Source: Candidatus Eremiobacteraceae bacterium (GTDB lineage Bacteria > Vulcanimicrobiota > Vulcanimicrobiia > Eremiobacterales > Eremiobacteraceae). Taken from it: DNA of 64,000 bases. Position 1 is the stretch's first letter. Each line of letters begins with the position of its first letter. The notes beneath the pieces were generated by a model that had not been told where the DNA came from, did no database searches, and was given only the letters and a program-made list of their open reading frames with translations. Location: the NCBI GenBank assembly GCA_036511855.1, contig DATCBN010000004.1:1-64000 (forward strand), read 5' to 3'. The position numbers were made by a program, and so were the translations under genes. This document shows, one piece after another, positions 49,967 to 58,416 of this stretch.

Positions 49967-50599
49967 TTGAGCAAGAGAATTCGCACGACGCTCGGATTTC
50001 GCGCCCATTCCGGATGGGCGACGGTGGTCGCCCTCAAGGTTCCGGTCCACGCACCGTCGGTGATCGAGCGGAAAAGAATCGCGCTCGCCGATCCCGAGAC
50101 GCCGGGCTCCATGCAGCCTTTTCATGCGGCGGCAGAGCTGAACAAGACGGCCGCCGCAAGGTTTATCGCGCTATGCACCAGCGCCACGAACGCGATGGCA
50201 AAGCGAGAGCTTCGCGCGGTCGTCAAGGATTTGTCCGATCGTGGTCACGTGGTGGTCGCCTGCGGCAACCTGCTCGGTTCCGGACGTTCGCCTGCCACGC
50301 TTGCCGCGGCGCTCGCGTCGCATCCCATGTTGCACACGGCGGAAGGTAAATTTTTCCGCGAGGCGCTCAATGTCGCAAGCCGGCATTTAGGATTGCAGGT
50401 TTCGGGAATCGTGGAAAAGTAGGCGCTCGAGATCGGGTCCGCGGTGTTCGGGATAAGCTCGGAACAATTGCGACGAACGTTGAACGAACTGGGCCGGCCA
50501 CTGGGCTCGCCCTGGCGTCAAGACGAGAAGCTCGCAACGCTGGCGGCTTGGCTCGCCCTCGCGGAGGGACGCACTAAGAAATCGCTTAGATCCCGGTGA
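49967..50599 (+). pseudogene. conserved hypothetical gene interrupted by an in-frame TAG
   Basis: From TTG 49967 the frame encodes TTLGFRAHSGWATVVALKVP and ALADPETPGSMQPFHAAAEL, a pattern seen in conserved hypothetical proteins of several uncultured and acidobacterial genomes. A TAG at 50420-50422 stops it after 151 codons. The same frame then continues with sensible residues (FGISSEQLRRTLNELGRPLG, WRQDEKLATLAAWLALAEG), which resemble the usual C-terminal end of that family, to a TGA at 50599. So the gene is full length but broken by a single codon, or read through. Its end overlaps the convergent S53 peptidase stop by 14 bases. A sequencing error is possible. Confidence 0.6.
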
Positions 50600-52553
50600 C
50601 CACTTTCACGAGCGCGCTCCCGAACGGCACGCCGATCCCCGTTGTGAGATCGTAGCCGGTCAGCGCATTGTAGCCGGGATCGAGCTGATTCGGGTTGGTC
50701 AAGTTGAATACGGCGTTATTGCCGTACGTGACATCATAGACTGTCTGCGCGTAGCTCGGCAAACCATAGAGCTTGTAAAATATCACGTTTGGATTGCCGA
50801 GCCGGTATGGATGCGACGATGGCCCAAACCCGCATTGCGAATTGAGTCTGCACGCCTGCAAGACCAGCGCCCACATCGCCGCTGCATCGGGCGCAGCCGC
50901 GCTCGTGCCGCCCACGGCACCGAGCGCCACAGAGTTCGGATCGAATGCGTCGATCACGACCGCATCGCCGGTGATCAGATCGGCGTTGAGCGCGATATCG
51001 GGAACGCCGCGCGCCGTGCCGACGATTCCGGTGAGCGCGTTCTGATATCCAGGCCGCGCGAACACGACCGACAGACCGCCGCCTGTGGCGCCGCGGCTCC
51101 CGAGCAAGCCGGTCTGCACTCCCCATGCCGTGATCGGCCCACCGAGGCGGCCGTCCGGCAAGATCGGCGTCGTGGTGCCGCCGACTGCGCTCACGTTCGT
51201 ATCGCTGGCCGGATAAGAGACGCACAGCAAGTCTTGCGTCGCGCGGACGCCGTCGCTTTGGCAACCTTCCGCACCGGTATCGCCGGACGCCAAGAACGTC
51301 GCGATTCCTTCAGCGGCGAGCATGGCGAACTCGTCGGGTTCGAGTCCGGTCCCGTCCGGGTGCAAGATCGGATTGTTTGGCGACGCGATGTCCGGCTCTC
51401 CGCCGCCGGCACTGAGGCTGACGACGTCGGCCGCATTGTCCGCGATGGCTTGCTGCAATTCGTCGTCGACCTCGCCGATGCCGAGCGCCGGCGTGGGCGG
51501 ATCGTTCGTGCACCGTCCGGCGGTGTAGCATTCATTCGGATTGTAGGCGAGGTAGAAGAGCACGCTTGCATCGCGCGCCAAACTGGACGACTGCTCGGTG
51601 TCGAGTTGCGCTTCGATGTCTTCCGGATTGCAGACGTTATAATCGGGCGGATCCGTCTGCTGACAAGGCGGCGTCACCGGCGGCGGCGTTTGCAGCCCGG
51701 TGCTGCACACCGGACAGACGGTGGTCACGTTCACCTGTTTCACCGTGCCGGTTCCGGGGACCGCGTACAGCCCGCGATATGCCGGAACGTCCGCCGTCGA
51801 CATCGGCCCGGTGCCGATGATCCCAATCGTGATGCCGCGGCCGGTTATGCCGGTGTTGTACGCACCCGTGTAGTCGAAGGCGCTCGCAAGCTGCCAAGGT
51901 GAGTAGCCTAAAAGCAAGTTGTTGCCTAGGCCGCCCGCGACGTGGATCGGCGGCGTCACGACGATCATCGGGTTGTGCAGTCTGCGGCGCGTGACGATTC
52001 GCGCGACCCCTGCGATGTGCACGCCTGCGTCGACCGTCGGTTTGTACATCGGTGCGAAGAACGTCCGGTTCCCGGTGGTATAGACGCCAAACGACGTATG
52101 AAGCGCCGCCTCTAAGCGAGCTTGGCCGCCGAATATGCGCAGCGCACCGCGTTGCGGCCAGCTCTGCACGGCGAGTCCTGCTTTGGCGAAATAGTTGAAA
52201 GCACCGTTGTAGTCCGATAGCGCGGCGCCGAAGCTATCACCGATCTGTGCCGGCGTGAGGAAGTGCCGGTATACCGGCGACGACGGATCGTTCACGAGCC
52301 TTGCAAAATCGAGCAGCCCTTGTTCATCGCGCAAGGGAACGATCACGTCTATGCCAAGCGTGCCCAGATGCGCGCGGCCGGTGAAGCGCGCGCCGGCAAG
52401 CGCATCTGAATCGTATTGAATGCCCAGCGCCGGCCCGGATATCACCCGGTGCGCAACGGGCAACGTCACTGAGGACGCCGCGGACGCGAGCGTTGAAAAG
52501 GCGCCGAGGCCGATCGCCGCGACCAATGCTGCCGCGATCCGAGGCGTTGTCAT
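50586..52553 (-). CDS. secreted S53 (sedolisin/kumamolisin-like) serine-carboxyl peptidase
   Basis: A 655-residue exported protease with a signal peptide (to about residue 26) and a pro-kumamolisin activation domain (about 55-200). The catalytic domain carries the S53 triad: Glu and Asp four residues apart in EDIEAQLDTEQ, the oxyanion Asp in FLASGDTGAEGC, and Ser in GGTSAAAP. Such enzymes work at acid pH. A CPVC motif in TTVCPVCSTG may form an extra disulfide or bind metal. It overlaps the upstream lipoprotein gene (ATGA) at the end of the tldD-tldE-lipoprotein-S53 operon. Confidence 0.9.
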   Translation of the reverse strand: MTTPRIAAALVAAIGLGAFSTLASAASSVTLPVAHRVISGPALGIQYDSDALAGARFTGRAHLGTLGIDVIVPLRDEQGLLDFARLVNDPSSPVYRHFLTPAQIGDSFGAALSDYNGAFNYFAKAGLAVQSWPQRGALRIFGGQARLEAALHTSFGVYTTGNRTFFAPMYKPTVDAGVHIAGVARIVTRRRLHNPMIVVTPPIHVAGGLGNNLLLGYSPWQLASAFDYTGAYNTGITGRGITIGIIGTGPMSTADVPAYRGLYAVPGTGTVKQVNVTTVCPVCSTGLQTPPPVTPPCQQTDPPDYNVCNPEDIEAQLDTEQSSSLARDASVLFYLAYNPNECYTAGRCTNDPPTPALGIGEVDDELQQAIADNAADVVSLSAGGGEPDIASPNNPILHPDGTGLEPDEFAMLAAEGIATFLASGDTGAEGCQSDGVRATQDLLCVSYPASDTNVSAVGGTTTPILPDGRLGGPITAWGVQTGLLGSRGATGGGLSVVFARPGYQNALTGIVGTARGVPDIALNADLITGDAVVIDAFDPNSVALGAVGGTSAAAPDAAAMWALVLQACRLNSQCGFGPSSHPYRLGNPNVIFYKLYGLPSYAQTVYDVTYGNNAVFNLTNPNQLDPGYNALTGYDLTTGIGVPFGSALVKVVTGI

Positions 52554-53863
52554 GATGGGTGCGTTCTACGGGCGGATGACCGCGCGCTGAATGGACGGGT
52601 ATCGGCCGCGCGTGCGCGCCGCACCGTGGTCTGCATCGTTTTTGCCGAATGCATGCGTACTGCGTCCACCAAACGGGCTGCGCCGCGCGCGACCAGTTGG
52701 GCCGGTCGACGTTCGCCACTCGCGAGCACCGTTTCGCTTTGCAGGCCGATGGTCTCGTCGATGACTGTGAATTGTATCGGCTTACCCTCGAAAAACGCGA
52801 GGCCGTTCTGGCCACTGAAGTCGTAGAACGCGGTCAGCACATCGGCACGCGTGACGCACGCGACGCCGCGGCCCTGCACGACGTACGTGTGCACGACCGT
52901 ATTGTCTACGGTACCGAATATCGGGTCTACCGAAGTGTGGTGCTCGGCGATGTCGCTGCCTTGCGCGCCAAACGTGACGGGCAGCACGCACGCCGCCGGA
53001 ATAGTCACGAGACCATTGTCCAAGTATGCATCGCTTGCCAATCCGCCGGCGGGCAGCCAATCCGGCACGGTGAAGACGATCGGGGAGGGCTGCGGCGACG
53101 CGCCGGGCTCGGTGACCGTGATCGCGATTTGGCCGCCTGCGGGCGCGGCGTAGGTGTAGTCGGTCTCGATCGGCGAGCCTTTCAGAACTTTGTACAATCC
53201 TGAGCCATCCGCGTTCGAAAACGCCGATGAGGATGTGCCATCTGGGAAGCTGTCGGTCTCACTGTACGAGCCGTCGTCGTTTACGAGCCGGTTTGAGGTC
53301 TGGCCATCGGGATCTGTTTCGGCCGTCGTCAGCCGTGCGTTATTGGTCCACGTGCTGCCGCCGGTCTCAGGCAGCATGTCCACCACGCCGTTGCCCGCAC
53401 CGCGCTGCACGTCGTTCAAGACGAAATTGCTGTCGAGCGATTGATAGCCGTTCTCGATGAGTGGCCCGGCGCCGCCGGAGGGAAATTGGAAGTAGTCATC
53501 GGTGAGCGTCGTGATGGTTTGCAAACCCGCATCGACTTCGGTCTCGCCAAAGTCGGTCAGCCCGGTCGTGCCGTGAAATGTCGTGTTCGTCTTGACGGTC
53601 GCGACGTTGTCGACCGTCCAACTCGTCGTGCTCGTCGGCACTGGCGACGGAGCATTGGACGGACCCGGCTGCGCCGGACGCCAAAAAGTTTCGATGAGCG
53701 TGCCGTTATAGTGAAAGGTGTCGCCGTTTTGTGCCGGGCGAGAGGATCCGCCGGGCGACGGTCTCGGATTGGGTCCGGGCGTCGTGGAGCCGGAGCCGCC
53801 GCCGCACGCGGCAAGCGCGAGCAGCAGAGCCGCGCCGAGCATGGCGCCCGGATAGATCCTCAC
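52550..53863 (-). CDS. lipoprotein of unknown function in the TldD/E-sedolisin operon
   Basis: A 437-residue exported protein with lipobox ALAAC and a long Gly/Ser/Pro linker (GSGSTTPGPNPRPSP). The mature part is beta-rich (DTFHYNGTLIETFW, NDVQRGAGNGVVDM, VFTVPDWLPAGG) with two Cys. I see no known motif; the repeated (T/S)-aromatic strands suggest a beta-propeller or sandwich. The GTG start directly follows the tldE stop with no gap, and its own stop overlaps the peptidase ATG, so it is translated as part of a chain. It could be a substrate, a cofactor or an anchor of the peptidase. Confidence 0.7.
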   Translation of the reverse strand: MRIYPGAMLGAALLLALAACGGGSGSTTPGPNPRPSPGGSSRPAQNGDTFHYNGTLIETFWRPAQPGPSNAPSPVPTSTTSWTVDNVATVKTNTTFHGTTGLTDFGETEVDAGLQTITTLTDDYFQFPSGGAGPLIENGYQSLDSNFVLNDVQRGAGNGVVDMLPETGGSTWTNNARLTTAETDPDGQTSNRLVNDDGSYSETDSFPDGTSSSAFSNADGSGLYKVLKGSPIETDYTYAAPAGGQIAITVTEPGASPQPSPIVFTVPDWLPAGGLASDAYLDNGLVTIPAACVLPVTFGAQGSDIAEHHTSVDPIFGTVDNTVVHTYVVQGRGVACVTRADVLTAFYDFSGQNGLAFFEGKPIQFTVIDETIGLQSETVLASGERRPAQLVARGAARLVDAVRMHSAKTMQTTVRRARAADTRPFSARSSARRTHPS

Positions 53864-55207
53864 CTAAAACGTGGTGCCACTCGAAAAGCGGAACCCTTCG
53901 ATCCGGCAGGCGGGCAGCACGTGACTTTCCGACCGGACGAGATCTTTCGCCAGCTCGCAGCGGCCGAGCGCGCCGACGATCGATTCATTGAAGCGCATGT
54001 TTCGCAATCCGCGCACGATCTGACCGTCCTCGATGAGAAAGAATCCGTCGCGCGTCATGCCGGTGATGATGGTTTGAAGCTTGTCGACGAGGCGGATATA
54101 CCACGTGCGGCACACGAGCAGACCGCGTTTGGTCTCACGTATGAGATCGTCAGCGCTCTTCGTGCCAGGCGTCAGCACTATGTTCAGCGGCAATGGGCCA
54201 AAGGTGTTTGGCGCAGGCAGAGCATGGCCGGTGTTCGCGTGCTTCAGCTTGGCCGCGTAGTAGGAATCGTAGACGACGCCGCTTGCGACGCCTTTGTCGA
54301 TGAGGGTGACAGGCTGGCGCGCTACGCCTTCAAAGTCGAACGGCATGCCCGCGCCGGATGGATGCGCGAAATCGTCGCCGATCGTGATGTTGTCGCCCAT
54401 GAGTCGATCGCCGATGCGGCCGGTCATGAATGACGAGCCTTCCGAGAACGGCATCGCGCCGAATCCCGTCCATGAGAGGTAGCCGAGATATTCGCGAAAC
54501 GCCGGCGGCTCCAAGATCACGGTATACTCGCCCGGCTCGACCGATCCGGGATTGCGGCCCGCAGCCGCTCTGCTGGCCGCCGTTTCGCCAAGACGCGCCG
54601 CGTTCAGATCTGAAAAGCGGCGTGAATAGCCTTCGGCATAGCCGCTCGAGTCGTCGCCCATCGCCTTGATGTTGATGGCGGAGTCGGTCGAGCGAAAGAA
54701 TTGCTTGATCCCCTTCGTGTTGGCGATCGCGACGCTGCCGCTGCTCGTGGACACGTAGCCGGCGGCGGTGAGCTTGTGGCCTACCATGACCTTGACGATG
54801 TCGGCGACCGCAGCGGCGCGCGCGGCCGGCGTCAACGCCGCCGTCTGCTCGTCGTATGCCCACTCCATGGCGTGCGTCGCGGGGCCCGAGCTTGGTAAGC
54901 CCGGAAATTCTTCGTCGGCCGGCGAGACGCGCGCGATCTCGATCGCGCGTGCCACCGCGGTCCGTATGCCTTCCCGGTCGAGTTCGTTCGTGGACGCGAC
55001 TCCGACGCGGTTTTGAACGACGACGCGGATGTTGATGCTGCGGTCGCGCTCGATGAGATTCTCGTGGATGACGTTATGCGTGATGCGCGAGAGCGCGAGA
55101 TTTTGGGAAGTGAGGATGACTTCGGTCTCGTCGGCCTTCGATTCTTCGAGCGCGATATCGAGAACGGCGTCGGCCGCGGCGCGGTCGGTGGCAAGATCAG
55201 CGGTCAT
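53864..55207 (-). CDS. pmbA: TldE/PmbA-family protein
   Basis: A 447-residue partner of TldD. It has the shared fold: VRVVVQNRVGVASTNELD at the N-terminus, then NIKAMGDDSSGYAEG and the C-terminal IDKGVASGVVYDSYYA and NIVLTPGTKS. It lacks the HExxxH zinc site, as expected for the non-catalytic half of the TldD/TldE heterodimer, which degrades unfolded peptides and trims leader peptides of some natural products. ATG 55207 lies 11 bases inside the tldD end, so the pair is coupled; a longer frame to 55345 has no family support. Confidence 0.88.
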   Translation of the reverse strand: MTADLATDRAAADAVLDIALEESKADETEVILTSQNLALSRITHNVIHENLIERDRSINIRVVVQNRVGVASTNELDREGIRTAVARAIEIARVSPADEEFPGLPSSGPATHAMEWAYDEQTAALTPAARAAAVADIVKVMVGHKLTAAGYVSTSSGSVAIANTKGIKQFFRSTDSAINIKAMGDDSSGYAEGYSRRFSDLNAARLGETAASRAAAGRNPGSVEPGEYTVILEPPAFREYLGYLSWTGFGAMPFSEGSSFMTGRIGDRLMGDNITIGDDFAHPSGAGMPFDFEGVARQPVTLIDKGVASGVVYDSYYAAKLKHANTGHALPAPNTFGPLPLNIVLTPGTKSADDLIRETKRGLLVCRTWYIRLVDKLQTIITGMTRDGFFLIEDGQIVRGLRNMRFNESIVGALGRCELAKDLVRSESHVLPACRIEGFRFSSGTTF

Positions 55208-56651
55208 AGCCGACCACCCCGACGTCGACGTTGCGGAAGCGCGCCGGCGACGCGGCTTGGCACGAGCGCGCGGTCTGCATGGGTTCACCCTTGCCGCAGT
55301 TCGGCGTGCCCCACGCGACCCATGAATTCTTGTCGCCGATCGCATCGCACGAGCCCCAGAATTTCGGGGTCATGCCTGCGTACGTGGGATTCTTGAGCAT
55401 CTTCCCCTTCTTGCCGTTCTTGATCTCGTAACCAAGCTGACACCCGAACTGAAAGTTCAGGCGCTTGTCATCGATGGACCACGACCGATTGCTCTCCATG
55501 TAGACGCCGTTTTTGATGCCGTCGAAAAGTTCGGCTTCGGGCGTCGTGCCGTGCTGCAGATTCACGTTGCCGATGCGGATCATCGGCAGGCGGCCCCAGT
55601 ACTCTGCGCGCACGCAGCCGCACAGGTCGACGTTGGCCGCCATGGCCGTGTCGCGACCGGCCATGTAGCCGACGAGAATGCCGTCTTTGATGAGATAGAC
55701 AGACGCGGCCGGCGTGCCTTCATCGTCAAACCCGTGCGTGGCGAATGCGAGCGGGCACGTCATGTCGCAGACCACATTCACGATCGGGCTGCCATATTTG
55801 AAGTTGCCTAATTTGTCGAGCGTGGCGAACGAGGTGCCGGAAAAATTCGCTTCCCATCCGAGCACGCGGTCGAGCTCGAGCGCGTGGCCGATGGATTCGT
55901 GGATCTGCAGCGATACTTGATCGCCCGAGAGTATGACGTCCATCGTGCCGCTCGGACACTGCTCGGCTGTGAGCAGCGCGACCGCTTCTTGTCCGATGCG
56001 GCGCGCGTTAGAAGGCAGGTCGGCTTTCTTGACGATCTCGTATCCGCCCGTTTGATACAATCCGCACGTGCCGGGAAAAAGACGGTCTTGGACGTCGCCT
56101 TCGCCCACCGCGAGCGCCTCGCACGCACTGCCGCACTGCAGCAATTCTTGCGAGATGCGGCTGCCTTCCGTGCTCGCGAATTCTTTCGTCGTGCGCCAGG
56201 CGTCCATCCACGCGCGCCCGACTGTGACGCCCTTGGCCGCTCGCACTTCGGCTTCGACGTCGAGAAGGAACTTGATGCGCTCGTCCACCGAAACGTCGTT
56301 TGGATCGATTTCAAACGGCGTCTTGAATGTGCCGACCTGTTTGCCGGCAGGCAGCAATTCGATGCCTTCGGCTTTAACCGTCGCGCTCGCTCGCGCAACC
56401 TCGACGGCCAGCGCGGCGATGCGGTCGACCTCGCGTTTGTCCATCGACGCGCTCGATGCAAACCCCCACGCGCCATCTACCAGCGCGCGAACGGAGAAAC
56501 CGCGGCTCTCCGAATCGCTGAAGCCATTGACAACGCCGTTGCGCACCTCGAGATGCTCGTCGCGCACGATGCCGAACCGCACGTCGGCATAGACTGCGCC
56601 TCGCGCGACGGCAGTGTCCATCGCCGCCTGCGCTTCGGATTCAAAAAGCAC
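55197..56651 (-). CDS. tldD: TldD-family metalloprotease
   Basis: A 484-residue protease subunit. The zinc motif QIHESIGHALELDRVLG (HExxxH, about residue 250) is intact. The N-terminal part has RNGVVNGFSDSESRGFSVRAL, and the C-terminal third contains GYMAGRDTAMAANVDLCGCVRAEYW and MESNRSWSIDDKRLNFQFGCQLG, both family-typical. It starts with a GTG preceded by GGAGGT. With the adjacent PmbA it forms the TldD/TldE tunnel peptidase. It heads the four-gene operon. Confidence 0.9.
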   Translation of the reverse strand: MLFESEAQAAMDTAVARGAVYADVRFGIVRDEHLEVRNGVVNGFSDSESRGFSVRALVDGAWGFASSASMDKREVDRIAALAVEVARASATVKAEGIELLPAGKQVGTFKTPFEIDPNDVSVDERIKFLLDVEAEVRAAKGVTVGRAWMDAWRTTKEFASTEGSRISQELLQCGSACEALAVGEGDVQDRLFPGTCGLYQTGGYEIVKKADLPSNARRIGQEAVALLTAEQCPSGTMDVILSGDQVSLQIHESIGHALELDRVLGWEANFSGTSFATLDKLGNFKYGSPIVNVVCDMTCPLAFATHGFDDEGTPAASVYLIKDGILVGYMAGRDTAMAANVDLCGCVRAEYWGRLPMIRIGNVNLQHGTTPEAELFDGIKNGVYMESNRSWSIDDKRLNFQFGCQLGYEIKNGKKGKMLKNPTYAGMTPKFWGSCDAIGDKNSWVAWGTPNCGKGEPMQTARSCQAASPARFRNVDVGVVGYDR

Positions 56652-56748
56652 GAATACCTCCGGAAACGATTCGCTGTTTGTGGTGGATAGCTTGGATTAT
56701 GCGCGCTTCGGAGGGCGACCTTGCGGCACCCCGCGAATCCCGCGACGG

Positions 56749-57228
56749 ATGAGCGAGCGAACCTCCCGATTCGCGGCCGGACTGGCCGAATTGTTCCGTG
56801 AACAGTCGTTGTCTGTCGAGGCGGCGGCTGCTGCGGCTGGTCTCGAAGTTGCCGATGTGAACGCCATACTCGCGGACGGCAGCGAGGCACCGAAGATCGG
56901 TGACATGGCGCGTCTGTGCTTGGCACTCAAGCTCGATCCGCTTGATTTTCTCCATCGATGCGGCATGTTCACCGACGTCGACTACGCGATGGGCCTCGAT
57001 CCCCTGTTCTTCCTGAATGAAGGTGGCGTGCGGGCGATGATGCGCATCACGTTGCGCGAGCGATTCAACAATCCGAAGCCAATCGAAGGCGAGCACGTGA
57101 TACGTCGCAACACCGTGATACGCGCGCTGCAAGACGACCGCCTCATCGACGATCCCGCGCGCATCGAATTGCAGATGCGCTACCTGCTCCTTGCGGCTAA
57201 AAACGCGGGTTGGATCGAGGACCTGTAG
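56749..57228 (+). CDS. helix-turn-helix regulator (XRE-like)
   Basis: A 159-residue protein. The N-terminal part (RFAAGLAELFREQSLSVEAAAAAAGLEVADVNAIL, about residues 5-45) has the spacing of a five-helix XRE-type DNA-binding domain. The next helix set (GDMARLCLALKLDPLDFLHRCG) is followed by a C-terminal region with KPIEGEHVIRRNTVIRAL that may bind a ligand. It is divergent from the tldD operon and only about 100 bases from its start, so it could control it. ATG 56749 is a cleaner start than 56614, which would run into tldD. Confidence 0.7.
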   Translation: MSERTSRFAAGLAELFREQSLSVEAAAAAAGLEVADVNAILADGSEAPKIGDMARLCLALKLDPLDFLHRCGMFTDVDYAMGLDPLFFLNEGGVRAMMRITLRERFNNPKPIEGEHVIRRNTVIRALQDDRLIDDPARIELQMRYLLLAAKNAGWIEDL

Positions 57229-57237
57229 CCAGACCCT

Positions 57238-57262
57238 GTGGGAGGGCAAGCATCGCTTGCCC
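57238..57262 (+). repeat. family A palindrome after the XRE-like gene
   Basis: Flank GTGGGA, a variant of GTAGGA, then palindrome GGGCAAGCATCGCTTGCCC at 57244-57262. It is rightward and begins ten bases after the stop of the regulator gene. Family B hairpins follow at once. Confidence 0.88.
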
Positions 57263-57265
57263 ATC

Positions 57266-57366
57266 TGTGGGGCCGACCTTCATGGTCGGCCGGCCGATGA
57301 TAAACATCGGCCCCACATTTCATGTCGGCGCCGCTCTCTTTGTGGGGACGACCTTGTTGGTCGGCC
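57266..57366. repeat. family B hairpins, three units in alternating orientation
   Basis: Unit 1 is rightward: TGTGGGG then GGCCGACC (57271-57278) and GGTCGGCC (57284-57291). Unit 2 is inverted: GGCCGATG (57292-57299) and CATCGGCC (57305-57312), followed by CCACA. Unit 3 is rightward: TGTGGGGACGACC (57341-57353) with GGTCGGCC (57359-57366), one mismatch. A partial copy (CATGTCGGCGCCG) stands between units 2 and 3. The array lies between the XRE-like and IclR-type genes. Confidence 0.85.
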
Positions 57367-57431
57367 GAACCGAGCAGGCGCATGTCAATTAGCTCGCCAA
57401 CCCCGCGACGATGTTCACCCAGGAGAACGGC

Positions 57432-58211
57432 ATGCCAGCGGTAGCTCTCGCCGACAAATCGGAGCACGCGCTCGTGCCGGCCGTCGTCAAAGCGTTTCGA
57501 GTTCTTGAGGCGCTGGCCGACTCCGTCGAGCCGCTGGGCGTATCGGAACTGGCCCGACGTCTCGACATCGGCAAGAGCACCGTTCACGGATTGCTGACGA
57601 CCCTAGCTGCTCTCGGCATGATCGAAGCCGGCAACGGCAGTCGGCGCTATCGCATCGGCCGAGGATTGCACTTGTTGGCTTCTCGATCGGCGGGGGGCGT
57701 CGATCTCCGTGCGCTGGCCAGACCGAAGTTGGAAGCGCTCGCCGGCACAACCGGCCAGACGTCGTTTCTCGGCATCCCTCATCGAGACGCGGTGACGATC
57801 GTCGACATGGTTCACGGGCCGCTCGCGATGTCGGTGTCTGCGCGGGTCGGCTCTTCGATTCCGCTCCTCGCCGGCGCGGTTGGAAAAGCGTTGCTTGCGG
57901 CGTGGCCCGAGGTACGCCGCGACGCATTTCTCGCCGGCCGGGAGTTGCCGCGCTTCACCCGCCGCACGCTGACCGACAACCAGCGCTATCGCGCTGCGGT
58001 GCGCCGGGCAGACGAACGCGGATTCGCGATCGATGTGGATGAGTACGTGGATGGCATGCGCGCGGCGGCGGCGGCGATCGTCGGTCCCGATGACGAACCT
58101 GTTGGCGCGCTTTGGGTTGCCGGCTTCGCGCGGCATATCGATGATGCTGCGCTGGACGAGATAGCGAAATCGGTGGCAATTGCGGCGCGCGAGATCGGGG
58201 CGCTTTTATAA
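57432..58211 (+). CDS. IclR-family transcriptional regulator
   Basis: A 259-residue dimeric regulator. The N-terminal winged helix (VVKAFRVLEALADSVEPLGVSELARRLDIGKSTVHGLL, about residues 15-70) recognises DNA, and the C-terminal GAF-like domain (about 85-255) has the IclR pattern (SARVGSSIPLLAGAVGKALLA, RGFAIDVDEYVDGMRAAAAAI). Such proteins sense small metabolites and control adjacent catabolic genes. ATG 57432 has AGGAGA just upstream; the ATG at 57411 does not. The nearest gene cluster is the convergent transsulfuration pair. Confidence 0.9.
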   Translation: MPAVALADKSEHALVPAVVKAFRVLEALADSVEPLGVSELARRLDIGKSTVHGLLTTLAALGMIEAGNGSRRYRIGRGLHLLASRSAGGVDLRALARPKLEALAGTTGQTSFLGIPHRDAVTIVDMVHGPLAMSVSARVGSSIPLLAGAVGKALLAAWPEVRRDAFLAGRELPRFTRRTLTDNQRYRAAVRRADERGFAIDVDEYVDGMRAAAAAIVGPDDEPVGALWVAGFARHIDDAALDEIAKSVAIAAREIGALL

Positions 58212-58215
58212 GCCG

Positions 58216-58379
58216 GGGCAAGCGGTGCTTGCCCTAGTACGAGTGACGCATCGGCTCGGCCGACCATAAAGGTCGGCCCCACAGAGTCGTCGTCAACACC
58301 AATTTGTTGTTTGGGGCAAGCGATGCTTGCCCTCGTACAGATAGATAAAAAAAGGGGCAAGCGATGCTTGCCCTAGTAC
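58216..58379 (-). repeat. family A palindromes, three leftward copies, with one family B hairpin
   Basis: Leftward family A copies at 58216-58240 (loop GGT), 58314-58338 (flank TCGTAC) and 58355-58379; the last is followed on its strand by a T-run of seven. A family B hairpin, GGCCGACC (58258-58265) and GGTCGGCC (58271-58278) then CCACA, lies between the first two. Half-units (GCCCTAGTAC, GCCCTCCTAC) continue to 58408. All stand between the IclR-type stop and the leftward gamma-synthase/lyase gene. Confidence 0.9.
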
Positions 58380-58416
58380 GGTTGCCCTAGTACAGATGCC
58401 CTCCTACAATAAGATT

